From NCBI GenBank assembly GCA_037442065.1, contig JBBIQZ010000003.1, forward strand, positions 1-36,208: 36,208 nucleotides of DNA. Direction: 5' to 3'. The notes below the pieces were generated by a model. The model did not search any database. It was not told where the DNA came from and saw only the letters and a list, made by a program, of their open reading frames with translations. Both the position numbers and the translations under genes were made by a program. This stretch comes from JBBIQZ01 sp037442065 (GTDB taxonomy: Bacteria; Patescibacteriota; CPR2_A; CG2-30-33-46). Positions within the stretch are counted from its first letter, which is position 1; every line of letters starts with the position of its first letter. This document shows, piece after piece, positions 14,445 through 22,602 of this stretch.

Positions 14445-15688
14445 TGACCAAGATTAAAAAAATTTCTTCATTTGAGATTTTAGACTCTCGGGGAGTTCCA
14501 ACTATAAAAACAAAAATAGAAACTGAGGCCGGTGAAGTTGAGACATCAGTGCCTTCGGGTTCTTCCACTGGTAAGGCGGAAGCTAAAGAACTAAGAGATA
14601 ATGAAAAACGTTTTTTAGGCAGAGGGGTTTTAAAAGCAATTTCAAATATTTTAAAGATTATTGCTCCAAAATTAGAAGGAAAAGACACTAATGACCAAAA
14701 AGCTATTGATTTATTGCTTAAAGACTTGGATGGCACTGCCCAAAAATCTCATTTAGGCGCTAATGCAATACTTTCTGTTTCTTTAGCAGTGGCAAAAGCG
14801 GAAGCTTTATCTAGAAAAATCCCACTTTATAAATATTTAGCAGGATTTTTTGAAGGAGAAGAAGGATTAAAACTGCCAACTCCATTTTCTGTGATGATCG
14901 CTGGAGGCAAACATTCTTCTTCTAATTTAGATATTCAAGAGCTTATGGTTGTTCCTTTGGAAATTTCTTCATTTCCCGAAAAAATAAGGGCTATTTCTGA
15001 GGTCTATCTAACTTTGGGCGAAATTTTAAAAAAAAGAAATCAAAGCAATAACGTGGGACTGGAAGGCGCTTATGGCCCTAAGTTTAAAGCTAATAACGAA
15101 GCTATGGATTTAATCAAAGAGGCAATTGCCGAAGCTGGTTACTCGGGAAAGGTTAAGATTGCTTTAGATGTTGCCGCTTCGGAGCTTTATATCCCCCAGG
15201 AAGAAAGCTATTATTTAAAATCCGAAGAAATTGTTTTAAAAAAGCAGCAGCTTTTAGGTTTGTATAATGATTGGTTTTCACGCTATCCGATAATTTCTAT
15301 TGAAGACGGTTTAGAACAGGAAGATTGGGAAGGATGGGAAGAACTAACTAAGCGTTTTTCTAAGGGAGTTAAGGTAATCGGTGACGACCTTTTTGCCACA
15401 AATCCGGGAAGGATTAAAAAGGGAATAAAATTAAAAGCCGCCACAGGGGTTATTATAAAGCCTAACCAGATCGGAACTTTAAGCGAAACAATAGAGGCCA
15501 TAAAATTAGCCAAAGAATCGGGATTGGAATATATCATTTCTCATCGTTCCGGCGAAACTAACGATACTTTTATCGCTGATTTGGCAGTCGCTTCTCGTGC
15601 TTCGTTTATAAAAGCCGGCGCTCCCTGCAGAGGGGAACGGGTTGCAAAGTATAATCGACTCTTGGAAATAGCAAAAGATCTTAGGTAA
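14444..15688 (+). CDS. eno: Enolase
   Basis: Dehydrates 2-phosphoglycerate to PEP. At 414 residues it is slightly short. The active-site elements are present: FEILDSRGVPT at the N-terminus, the SGSSTG loop, GGKHSSSNLDIQE with the conserved His and Glu, the Glu in GLEGAYGP, a metal Asp in ALDVAASE, SIEDGLEQEDW, IGDDLF, the catalytic Lys in IIKPNQIGT, and SHRSGET. GLEGAYGP replaces the usual GDEGGFAP. The Asp is lost but the catalytic Glu is kept. It is translationally coupled to the zinc-ribbon gene. ApgM, which supplies its substrate, is encoded 700 bp downstream. Confidence 0.95.
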   Translation: MTKIKKISSFEILDSRGVPTIKTKIETEAGEVETSVPSGSSTGKAEAKELRDNEKRFLGRGVLKAISNILKIIAPKLEGKDTNDQKAIDLLLKDLDGTAQKSHLGANAILSVSLAVAKAEALSRKIPLYKYLAGFFEGEEGLKLPTPFSVMIAGGKHSSSNLDIQELMVVPLEISSFPEKIRAISEVYLTLGEILKKRNQSNNVGLEGAYGPKFKANNEAMDLIKEAIAEAGYSGKVKIALDVAASELYIPQEESYYLKSEEIVLKKQQLLGLYNDWFSRYPIISIEDGLEQEDWEGWEELTKRFSKGVKVIGDDLFATNPGRIKKGIKLKAATGVIIKPNQIGTLSETIEAIKLAKESGLEYIISHRSGETNDTFIADLAVASRASFIKAGAPCRGERVAKYNRLLEIAKDLR

Positions 15689-15694
15689 AATTCT

Positions 15695-15800
15695 AAATGA
15701 CAAAGCCCAAATTCCAAATCAAATCCTAAATTTAAATGTTCAAATTTTAGACATTGAATCATTTGTCATTCATTTGACATTTGAGCTTTAAGCTTTGACA
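15695..15800. repeat. AT-rich 'AAATTCCAAATC' repeat gap
   Basis: Degenerate direct words (AAATGACAAA, AAATTCCAAATC) on the left are mirrored on the right (CATTTGTCATT, CATTTGACATTTG). It is the same family as 2326-2443 and 3598-3665. No gene is seen between 15689 and 15886. Confidence 0.6.
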
Positions 15801-15856
15801 TTAAACTCATCTTTATCTGCTCTTATTTCTAATTTTTAATCTAGCCATCTTTAATA

Positions 15857-15862
15857 TATAAT
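15857..15862 (+). promoter_or_regulatory. Possible -10 box before the gene at 15887
   Basis: A perfect TATAAT, but only a poor -35 (TTTTAA) at 17 bp. The start codon is 24 bp downstream. Confidence 0.35.
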
Positions 15863-15886
15863 TAAGCGAGGAATAAAGGTTTTCTT

Positions 15887-16378
15887 ATGATTTGTCCAAA
15901 TTGTGGAACAGAAACAGTTCATATTTTAGGTGAAGAATATTGTTCTAAATGCAGTAAAAGGATTCCGGCAACGACTCAGGAAATTCCCAAAGAGCAACAC
16001 TCATTTAAAAAAAGCATAAAACTTATTGCTTTTGGTTTTTTAAGCACCGTTTTTTTGATTTTTCTATCTTTTACAATTGTTACTTTTATTACAAGCGAAT
16101 TATCACCTTCGGCCAAGAGCGTTCTTTTAATTTTAACTGGTTTTTCAGCAGCCTTTGTGGGTGGGGCGGTTTCGGTGCAATCCTTTCCGAAAAATGATAT
16201 CAAAAATGCCTTAATATTAGCTTTAACTTTAGCTTTTGTAAATTCATTGTTTAATTTTTTCTCTGATTATAATTTATTAAGATGGCTAGAAAGCTTTTTG
16301 CTGGGCGCTCTTTTGTATGCTATCCCATGTTTGATAGGGGCTTTGTTTTTTCAAAGATTTCCTTTATTTAAGGACTAA
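15887..16378 (+). CDS. Zinc-ribbon protein with membrane helices
   Basis: A 163-residue protein. An N-terminal zinc ribbon (CPNCG at 3-7 and CSKCSK at 19-24) is followed by a short linker and four hydrophobic segments (about 45-68, 78-98, 107-124 and 133-155). I do not recognise the family. It parallels the ribbon-plus-anchor protein at 13983, on the other side of eno. GAGG and AAAGG stretches precede the ATG. apgM follows after 21 bp with its own ribosome site, so they are likely cotranscribed. Confidence 0.75.
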   Translation: MICPNCGTETVHILGEEYCSKCSKRIPATTQEIPKEQHSFKKSIKLIAFGFLSTVFLIFLSFTIVTFITSELSPSAKSVLLILTGFSAAFVGGAVSVQSFPKNDIKNALILALTLAFVNSLFNFFSDYNLLRWLESFLLGALLYAIPCLIGALFFQRFPLFKD

Positions 16379-16399
16379 TTTCTAAAAAGGAGAAACTAA

Positions 16400-17683
16400 T
16401 TGTTATTCATAACCATTGATGGATTAGGAGATAAAGTTAAAAAAGGTAAAAAGACACCTTTAGAAATTGCCCGTACTCCTAATCTTGATTTTTTAGCAAA
16501 GAAAGGAAGGACTGGTCTTGTTTATACGGTTGGTAAAGGTATCGCTCCTGAATCAGATATTGCTCTAACAGCGGTTTTAGGTTACGATCCTTATAAATTT
16601 TATACAGGCAGAGGCCCCTTGGAAGCTTTTGGCTTTGGTATTCCTATAAAAAAAGGAGATTTAGTTTTAAGGGCTAACTTTGCAACCTTAAGAAACGATA
16701 AGATTATTGATCGCCGGGCCGGAAGAAATCTTTCTACAAGGGAAGCATTAAAACTTGAGAGAACGGTTAACTTGAAAGTAAAACTAAAATATCCTTTTTT
16801 ATTCAAGTCTATCGGAGAGCATCGCGGCATTTTGGTGATAAGGGGAAATTTTTCCGCCGATATTTCTAATACCGACCCGGGCTATGAAAAAAAAGGGTTA
16901 TTTGGGGTAGTTAGCAAAAAGGTTGATGATAAAGTTTTACTATCAAAACCTTTAAAAAAAGGAAGAAAAGAAAAGGAAGCTTCTCTAGTTTTAAATGATT
17001 TTACCAAACAGGTTATTGAGGTTTTAAATAGCGATGAGGTTAATAAAAAGAGGGTAAGAAGAGGGTTTTATCCGGCCAATGTTATTCTAACAAGAGATGC
17101 AGGGACTAGCTTGCCAGTTTTTAATCCTAAAAAAAGAAACTGGGCCGCCATAGTAGGCTATCCTTTAGAAATCGGTTTAGCCTTAAGATCTGGAATGAAG
17201 GTTTTTAGAACAAAATATTCGGAGATAAAAACCTTAGACATCTATAAATATCTCTATCAATGTTTAGAAAAAGAGATAAGTGCTGCTAAGAAGATTTTAA
17301 ATAAGAATTTTAATAAATTTTCCGATTTTTGGATTCACTTTAAACCAGTTGATATTCCGGGGCATGATGGCAGGCCAAAAGACAAAATAAAAATGATCGA
17401 AATTTTAGATAAAAAATTTTTTTCCGGCGTAAAAAAAAATTTATTAAGAAAAAATAATCAAATGAAAGTAATAGTAACCGCAGATCATTCAACTCCTTGC
17501 TTAGAAAAATTTCATTCTAAAGATCCTGTACCTTTATTGTTATACGATGGTTTAGATAAGGATAAAGTGAAAAAGTTTAGCGAACGGGATTGCCGCAAAG
17601 GCTCACTGGGGTTTATAATGGGAAAAGATATAATGAAATTAACTGATGCTAAAACAAATCGAAGCTCTAAATTTTCAAATTAA
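16400..17683 (+). CDS. apgM: Archaeal-type cofactor-independent phosphoglycerate mutase
   Basis: Interconverts 3- and 2-phosphoglycerate. It is an alkaline-phosphatase-superfamily enzyme of the ApgM class, not the GpmI class. The 427 residues show FITIDGLGD at the N-terminus (metal Asp), PESDIALTAVLGYDPYKFYT with the nucleophile Ser, GRGPLEAFG, HFKPVDIPGHDGRPKDK, and TADHSTPC with HSKDPVPLLLY (metal ligands). The start is TTG 16400, set by AAGGAG at 16387-16392 with a seven-base spacer. It begins a long gene run ending with the ROK kinase at 25769. The last dozen residues are Ser/Asn-rich and probably disordered. Confidence 0.93.
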   Translation: MLFITIDGLGDKVKKGKKTPLEIARTPNLDFLAKKGRTGLVYTVGKGIAPESDIALTAVLGYDPYKFYTGRGPLEAFGFGIPIKKGDLVLRANFATLRNDKIIDRRAGRNLSTREALKLERTVNLKVKLKYPFLFKSIGEHRGILVIRGNFSADISNTDPGYEKKGLFGVVSKKVDDKVLLSKPLKKGRKEKEASLVLNDFTKQVIEVLNSDEVNKKRVRRGFYPANVILTRDAGTSLPVFNPKKRNWAAIVGYPLEIGLALRSGMKVFRTKYSEIKTLDIYKYLYQCLEKEISAAKKILNKNFNKFSDFWIHFKPVDIPGHDGRPKDKIKMIEILDKKFFSGVKKNLLRKNNQMKVIVTADHSTPCLEKFHSKDPVPLLLYDGLDKDKVKKFSERDCRKGSLGFIMGKDIMKLTDAKTNRSSKFSN

Positions 17684-17725
17684 AGCGTTAGCATATTAGC
17701 TGGTTAATTTTAAGAAAGTTTAATT

Positions 17726-18535
17726 ATGCAAGACATTATTCCACCGCAAAAACCTAAAAGGAAAGTTTTTAAAATTGTTCTTATAGCTTCTCTTTTTTTA
17801 TTGGCAATTGTCGTATCGGTAGCAGTTACTTATTTTTTAACCAAAGGCAAGCAAGAACCTAAAGTTCAAGAATCTTCTTTAAAGGCTAAAGATACTTCTA
17901 ATAAAGAAGAAGGAGATTTTGTTTATGTTACTTCCAAATCCGGTTTAAATTTAAGATCCGATGCCGCTACCACTTCTTCGATAATTTACATCTTGCCTTA
18001 TAGAGCAAAAGTAAAAGTTTTAAAAAAATCTCAAGACGAAAAATGGTATAGAGGTAATTTTGAAGGTGAGGATGGCTGGCTAAGTGCCGATTATACCTCA
18101 AAAGAAGAGCCGCCGGACTTAACTTCCGATTGGCAGGATTTTGAAAGTGCTGACTCGTCTTATTCTTTAAAGTTCCCTCAAGATTGGCAAAAGAAGGCAC
18201 AGTTAGACCAAGGATTTGATCTTGAAATAGTACCCAAAAGCATCGGCGGAGTTTTAATTTCTGCTCAAGTTAAAAATCAAACAATAGATAAAGAAAAAGA
18301 AACTTTAGTAGACCAAGATCACAATATTGCTAGCGATTCTTTAATTGTTGTAGATGGCATTAAAGGCAAAAAGATTGTTACCCAAAAACTAAAAAACTCA
18401 AAAGTAGTTTCTTTAACCGAAGTGATTCTTCTAGAAAAAGATGGAAAGCTGTATCGTTTTGATGGACCAGCCGACGGAGAAGAACAAGGCGACATATTTA
18501 GTTTATTTGTTTGGACAATTAAATTTAAAAAATAA
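17726..18535 (+). CDS. Membrane-anchored SH3-domain protein
   Basis: A 269-residue exported protein of unknown role. It has a short cytoplasmic KPKRK stretch and an uncleaved anchor helix (about residues 15-38). After a Lys/Glu/Ser linker comes a bacterial SH3 domain (about 65-125, with the marker LNLRSDAATTSSIIYIL and a GWLSADY end). A C-terminal beta domain (about 130-268) begins SYSLKFPQDWQ, as in PsbP-like or lipoprotein-type domains. SH3b domains often bind cell-wall peptides, so a wall-associated role is plausible. It sits in the apgM-acd gene run 2 bp before the PfkB kinase gene, with no obvious metabolic link. Confidence 0.8.
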   Translation: MQDIIPPQKPKRKVFKIVLIASLFLLAIVVSVAVTYFLTKGKQEPKVQESSLKAKDTSNKEEGDFVYVTSKSGLNLRSDAATTSSIIYILPYRAKVKVLKKSQDEKWYRGNFEGEDGWLSADYTSKEEPPDLTSDWQDFESADSSYSLKFPQDWQKKAQLDQGFDLEIVPKSIGGVLISAQVKNQTIDKEKETLVDQDHNIASDSLIVVDGIKGKKIVTQKLKNSKVVSLTEVILLEKDGKLYRFDGPADGEEQGDIFSLFVWTIKFKK

Positions 18536-18537
18536 TT

Positions 18538-19563
18538 ATGTTTGATATTGTAACAATTGGCGGAGCTACCCGCGACATCTTTTTTAAAACTGATGGCGAT
18601 TTAATTTTTCGGTCCAACGATGCCTTAAAAGGAAATTTAATGTGTTTTCCTTACGGGGCTAAAGTTATTCCTAAAGAAGTTCATTTTTCTTTTGGCGGTG
18701 GTGCCTTAAACAGCGCAGTTTCCTTTTCTCGTTTAGGGTTTAAGGTTAAGGCGATGGTTAATTTGGGGAATGATGAGACTGCTGATGCGATTTTTAATCA
18801 TCTAAAAAATGAAAAAATAAATATTTCTTTAATAAAATGCCATGGGGCTTGCCGGACCGGAACGTCTGTAATTGTAAGCGATAAAAACGGCGACCATACC
18901 GCTTTTTTATTCCGCGGAACCAACGATAATTTAAAAATAAGCGACTGGAGTTTTCTAAATAGCGTTAAATGGGTTTACGTTACTTCCTTAACCGGTGATG
19001 CTGACAAAAATTTGGCAAGTTTAGAAAAAAGGCTTAAAAAATCAAAGGCCAAAATTGCTTGGAACCCCGGTTCGGTCCAATTAGCAAAAGGTTACAAAGG
19101 GCTTAAAAACCTGCTTTTAAAAACCGAAGTTTTAATTTTAAATAAAGATGAAGCCTTTGACTTGGTTTTATCTAAAATAAAGGATCATGCTTTTTCTAAT
19201 ATTAAAGATATTATTTTTGAACTTAAATGTTGGGGACCGAAATTTGTGGTGGTAACCGATGGTAAAGAGGGCGCCTATGCTTTTGACGGAAAGTCTTTGT
19301 TTTTTGTTCCTCCATTGAAAGTAAAATTGGTTGATTCCACCGGTGCCGGTGATGCTTTTGGTTCTTCTTTTGTGGCCGGCTTGGAAATCTATAAAAAGGA
19401 TCTTAAAAAAGCTTTGGCTTTGGCAATGGTTAATTCCTCTTCGGTAGTTTCTCATTTAGGTTCTTATCACGGCCTTTTAAACCGAGAAGAGGCGTTAACT
19501 AGAGATAAAGAAGTTAAAACTTTAATTAAGAAAACTAAAGAAACTTTGGTATGCGAAATTTAG
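18538..19563 (+). CDS. PfkB-family sugar kinase
   Basis: A ribokinase-fold kinase of 341 residues. It has an N-terminal VTIGGATRDI, the substrate-side FSFGGGALNSAVSFSRLG, a central NPGSVQL segment, VVVTDGKEGAYAF, and the ATP/anion-hole block DSTGAGDAFGSSF near residue 265, whose last Asp is the catalytic base. Family members phosphorylate ribose, fructose, fructose 6-phosphate, nucleosides or ADP-ribose. Sequence alone does not settle which. In this glycolytic setting, with no PfkA in view, fructose-6-phosphate kinase is an attractive but unproven role. The stop overlaps the next gene by 13 bp. Confidence 0.88.
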   Translation: MFDIVTIGGATRDIFFKTDGDLIFRSNDALKGNLMCFPYGAKVIPKEVHFSFGGGALNSAVSFSRLGFKVKAMVNLGNDETADAIFNHLKNEKINISLIKCHGACRTGTSVIVSDKNGDHTAFLFRGTNDNLKISDWSFLNSVKWVYVTSLTGDADKNLASLEKRLKKSKAKIAWNPGSVQLAKGYKGLKNLLLKTEVLILNKDEAFDLVLSKIKDHAFSNIKDIIFELKCWGPKFVVVTDGKEGAYAFDGKSLFFVPPLKVKLVDSTGAGDAFGSSFVAGLEIYKKDLKKALALAMVNSSSVVSHLGSYHGLLNREEALTRDKEVKTLIKKTKETLVCEI

Positions 19564-21635
19564 AAAGTTTTTTTACCCCTAAGTCGGTAGCAGTTGTTGG
19601 CGCATCAAGGGATTTAAATAAACTTGGATCTCAAATTTTAAAAAATTTAATTCGTTCGGGCTTTCAGGGGAAAATCTACCCTATAAATCCTAAGGCCTCA
19701 AAAATAGAAAACTTAAAATCTTTTCCTTCTGTTTTGGCAGTACCTAAGGCGATTGATTTAGCAGTTATTGTTGTGCCGGCGAAAATTGTTCCTTTTGTTT
19801 TAGAAGAGATTGGGCAGAAGGGTATAAAATCGGTGATTGTTATAACTGCCGGCTTTGGAGAAATTGGAAAACAAGGAGAAAAAGCCCAAGAAGATCTTAA
19901 AAAAATTTTAGAGAAATATAAATTAAGAATTGTCGGTCCAAATTGTTTGGGGACCATTGATACAAGAACTCCTCTAAACACTTCTTTTGCTTCTAATTTT
20001 CCTTTAAAGAGTAATTTGGCGGTAGTTTCGCAATCCGGGGCGATGTGTGCAGCTATTTTAGACTGGGCTTTAAAAAACAATGTAGGCTTTTCCAAGTTTA
20101 TAAGTTTGGGGAATAAAATTGATGTTGATGAAGTTGACCTTTTTCCGATTTTTTTAGAAGATAAAAATACTAAAGTTGTTTTAGGCTATTTTGAAGGAAT
20201 AAACAGAGGCTTAGAATTTATAAAAGAAGCTCAAAAACTAACTTTTAAAAAACCGCTAATTGCCATTAAGGCCGGCGCTTCAAAAGCCGGCGCCAAAGCC
20301 GCTTCTTCTCATACCGGCGCTTTAGCAACCGATAATGAAGCTCTTGATGCCGCCTTTAGAAAAGCAGGAATTATTAGGGTCTCTAGCATCGAAGAGCTTT
20401 TTGATTTTTCCGAAGCCTTCTCAAGCTTATCTTTTCCCAAAGATGAATATACAGCAGTTTTAGCTAACGCTGGCGGCCCGGCTGTCTTAACGACCGATGC
20501 GTTGTCTTTCTCCTTTTTAAAGCTGGCTCAATTCTCTAAAAAAACCAAAGATTTATTAAGAAAAAATTTACCCGAAGAGGCTTCGGTTTTAAATCCGGTA
20601 GATATTGTTGGCGATGCGCCGGCTGAAAGATATAAAAAGGCTTTAGAAATTATTTTAAAAGACAAGAGTGTTTCTAGCTTGATTGTTCTTTTAACTCCTC
20701 AGACTTCAACTGAAATTGAAAAAACCGCTTTGGCAATTTCCAAAGCCGGCAAAATTTTTAAAAAGCCAATTGTTTGCTCTTTTATCGGTGGAGAAGAAGT
20801 TGAGAAAGGGGTTAAAATTTTAGAACAAAATGGCATTCCCAATTTTGAGTTTCCCGAAAGGGCGGTTAAAGCTTTGTCGGAATTGGTTTTTTACAAAAAT
20901 TTCAAAAGGTCTTTTCAAAAAATTAAAAATCCTAAAACTTTAAGAGATAAAAAAATTGAAAAAGTTATAAGTAAAGCCCGAAAAGAGAATCGAAAAATTT
21001 TAAATGATTTAGAAACAAAAAAAATCATAGAAACTTTAAAAATTAAAACCGCCGGCTCTAAATTAGTTCAAACCGAAAACGAGGCTGTAAGGATAGCTAA
21101 AAAATTCGGCTTTCCAGTTGTTTTAAAAATTTTATCCAGTGAAATTTTGCATAAAACCGAATTTGGCTTAGTAAGAATAGGGCTTAAGAACCAGGAAAAT
21201 GTAAGAGAAGCTTTTAGGGAAATTTTAAAAAATTCTAAAAAGCACAAGCTAAAATTTAAAGGCATTGTTGTTTATAAAAGCGCAAAGGAAGGAACCGAAG
21301 TGATAATCGGCGCTAAAAAAGATCCGGTTTTCGGGCCTGTTTTAATGTTTGGCTTAGGCGGAATTTATGTTGAGCTTTTAAAAGATATTGTTTTTGGCAT
21401 TGCCCCGATTTCTAAAAAAGAAGCAGACCAAATGATAAAGGACATAAAAGGGTATAGACTTTTAGTAGGCTTTAGAGGGCAAAAACCCGTAAATCTAAAG
21501 AAAGTTAAAGATGCTATTTTAAAAATTTCTACTTTGATGTTAGCTTTTCCGGAGATTAAAGAACTAGATATCAATCCCTTGAAGGCAGATTCTGAAAATG
21601 TAGTCGCACTAGATACAAAAATTGTGCTAGAATAG
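19551..21635 (+). CDS. acd: ADP-forming acetyl-CoA synthetase, fused alpha-beta
   Basis: Makes ATP and acetate from acetyl-CoA, ADP and phosphate, as in archaea, protists and many CPR bacteria. The 694 residues contain a CoA-binding Rossmann domain (about 1-135, SVAVVGASRDLNKLG) and ligase domains (about 150-440, SQSGAMCAAILDW). The phospho-histidine is His254 in SSHTGALATD. A C-terminal ATP-grasp domain (about 470-694) has FPVVLKILSSEILHKTEFG and ends DINPL. It has alpha and beta parts in one chain. It is directly followed by the four Por subunits that make its substrate, so the set forms a pyruvate-to-acetate module. The start overlaps the PfkB kinase stop. Confidence 0.93.
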   Translation: MRNLESFFTPKSVAVVGASRDLNKLGSQILKNLIRSGFQGKIYPINPKASKIENLKSFPSVLAVPKAIDLAVIVVPAKIVPFVLEEIGQKGIKSVIVITAGFGEIGKQGEKAQEDLKKILEKYKLRIVGPNCLGTIDTRTPLNTSFASNFPLKSNLAVVSQSGAMCAAILDWALKNNVGFSKFISLGNKIDVDEVDLFPIFLEDKNTKVVLGYFEGINRGLEFIKEAQKLTFKKPLIAIKAGASKAGAKAASSHTGALATDNEALDAAFRKAGIIRVSSIEELFDFSEAFSSLSFPKDEYTAVLANAGGPAVLTTDALSFSFLKLAQFSKKTKDLLRKNLPEEASVLNPVDIVGDAPAERYKKALEIILKDKSVSSLIVLLTPQTSTEIEKTALAISKAGKIFKKPIVCSFIGGEEVEKGVKILEQNGIPNFEFPERAVKALSELVFYKNFKRSFQKIKNPKTLRDKKIEKVISKARKENRKILNDLETKKIIETLKIKTAGSKLVQTENEAVRIAKKFGFPVVLKILSSEILHKTEFGLVRIGLKNQENVREAFREILKNSKKHKLKFKGIVVYKSAKEGTEVIIGAKKDPVFGPVLMFGLGGIYVELLKDIVFGIAPISKKEADQMIKDIKGYRLLVGFRGQKPVNLKKVKDAILKISTLMLAFPEIKELDINPLKADSENVVALDTKIVLE

Positions 21636-21640
21636 ATTCA

Positions 21641-22204
21641 ATGAAGGATTTAATTGAGATTCGCTGGCATGCACGCGGAGGGCAAGGAGCAAAAACTGCT
21701 TCTTTGCTTTTTGCTGAAGCTTTAATGGGATTGGGAAAATACATTCAAGCTTTTCCGGAATATGGCCCGGAAAGAACTGGGGCGCCAACAAAAGCCTATA
21801 ATAGGATTTCCGAAAAACCCATTAGAAATTATTCGGCTATAGAAAATCCGGATGTTGTAGTGGTTTTAGACCCCACCCTTTTAAAAAATCCCGAAGTTTC
21901 CTCAGGGCTTTCTAAAAACTCAACTCTTGTTATAAATAGTGATAAAAATGCAAGCGATATTAAAAAATTCCTGAAAACTAAAGCCAAAATAGTTGTTGTA
22001 CCGGCTTCGGAAATTGCTAAAAAGATATTAGGCAAGCCGATTCCCAACACCGTTATTTTAGGAACCCTTTTTAAAATTTTAAAGATGGATTTAAAAGATC
22101 TAAATAAAGGTTTAAAAGAAAGATTGGAAGTAAAATTTAGATCCAAGCCTGAATTTATAGAGAAAAATTTGCTTGCCATTAGGAGTGCTTATGAGTCAAT
22201 CTAA
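21641..22204 (+). CDS. porG: Pyruvate:ferredoxin oxidoreductase gamma subunit
   Basis: Gamma subunit (187 residues) of the 2-oxoacid:ferredoxin oxidoreductase. The family motif RWHARGGQGAKTAS is at residues 8-21, and GPERTGAPTKAYNRIS follows. It helps form the CoA-binding part of the complex that oxidises pyruvate to acetyl-CoA and CO2 with reduction of ferredoxin. It lies 5 bp after acd. The order gamma-delta-alpha-beta matches archaeal and Thermotoga por clusters. Pyruvate as substrate is inferred from the neighbouring acd and ppsA. A different 2-oxoacid is possible. Confidence 0.93.
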   Translation: MKDLIEIRWHARGGQGAKTASLLFAEALMGLGKYIQAFPEYGPERTGAPTKAYNRISEKPIRNYSAIENPDVVVVLDPTLLKNPEVSSGLSKNSTLVINSDKNASDIKKFLKTKAKIVVVPASEIAKKILGKPIPNTVILGTLFKILKMDLKDLNKGLKERLEVKFRSKPEFIEKNLLAIRSAYESI

Positions 22205-22299
22205 TCCCTCTTCACTATCAGTTTCGAAGGGATTTCGACTTCGGCAAGGAATATATTCCTGCCTGCCGGCAGGCAGGCCGAAGTCTCAAAAAGGTAAAA
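22203..22299 (+). promoter_or_regulatory. Two-hairpin leader element upstream of porD (copy 2 of 3)
   Basis: P1 is AATCCCT (22203-22209) with AGGGATT (22228-22234). P2 is GACTTCGGC (22237-22245) with GCCGAAGTC (22277-22285). The P1 loop keeps TTCACTATCAGTTT and the P2 loop starts AAGGAATATAT, as in the holA copy. P1 differs fully from the ppsA and holA stems yet still pairs. A palindrome CCTGCCTGCCGGCAGGCAGG (22258-22277) sits inside the P2 loop and is absent from the other copies. AAAAAGG and the porD ATG follow. Confidence 0.75.
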
Positions 22300-22602
22300 A
22301 TGGATAAAAAAAATATCAATCTAAATAAAAAACCTAGTTGGAAGGCGCTAAAAATTGGTGGAGTTTCTGAAGGTGGCTCGGCTAAAGATTTTGCAACCGG
22401 CGATTGGCGAGAAGAACGGCCAGTAATTGATTTTAAAAAGTGCAAACAATGTTTTGAATGCTGGGGCTATTGTCCAGAAGCGGCTTTCATCGTGCAAAAA
22501 CAAAAGATAGTTGGTATAAATTACCTTCACTGCAAAGGTTGTGGTATTTGTGCCAAAGAATGTCCATATAAAGCCATAAATATGGTAGAGGAAAAGAAGT
22601 AA
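22300..22602 (+). CDS. porD: Pyruvate:ferredoxin oxidoreductase delta subunit (2[4Fe-4S])
   Basis: A 100-residue ferredoxin-like subunit that carries electrons from the thiamine site to free ferredoxin. There are two cluster motifs: CKQCFECWGYCPEAA (about residues 48-62) and CKGCGICAKECPYKA (about 78-92). The N-terminal 45 residues carry the usual delta-subunit GDWREERPVID lead-in. A structured leader separates it from porG, and its stop directly abuts the porA ATG. Confidence 0.94.
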   Translation: MDKKNINLNKKPSWKALKIGGVSEGGSAKDFATGDWREERPVIDFKKCKQCFECWGYCPEAAFIVQKQKIVGINYLHCKGCGICAKECPYKAINMVEEKK

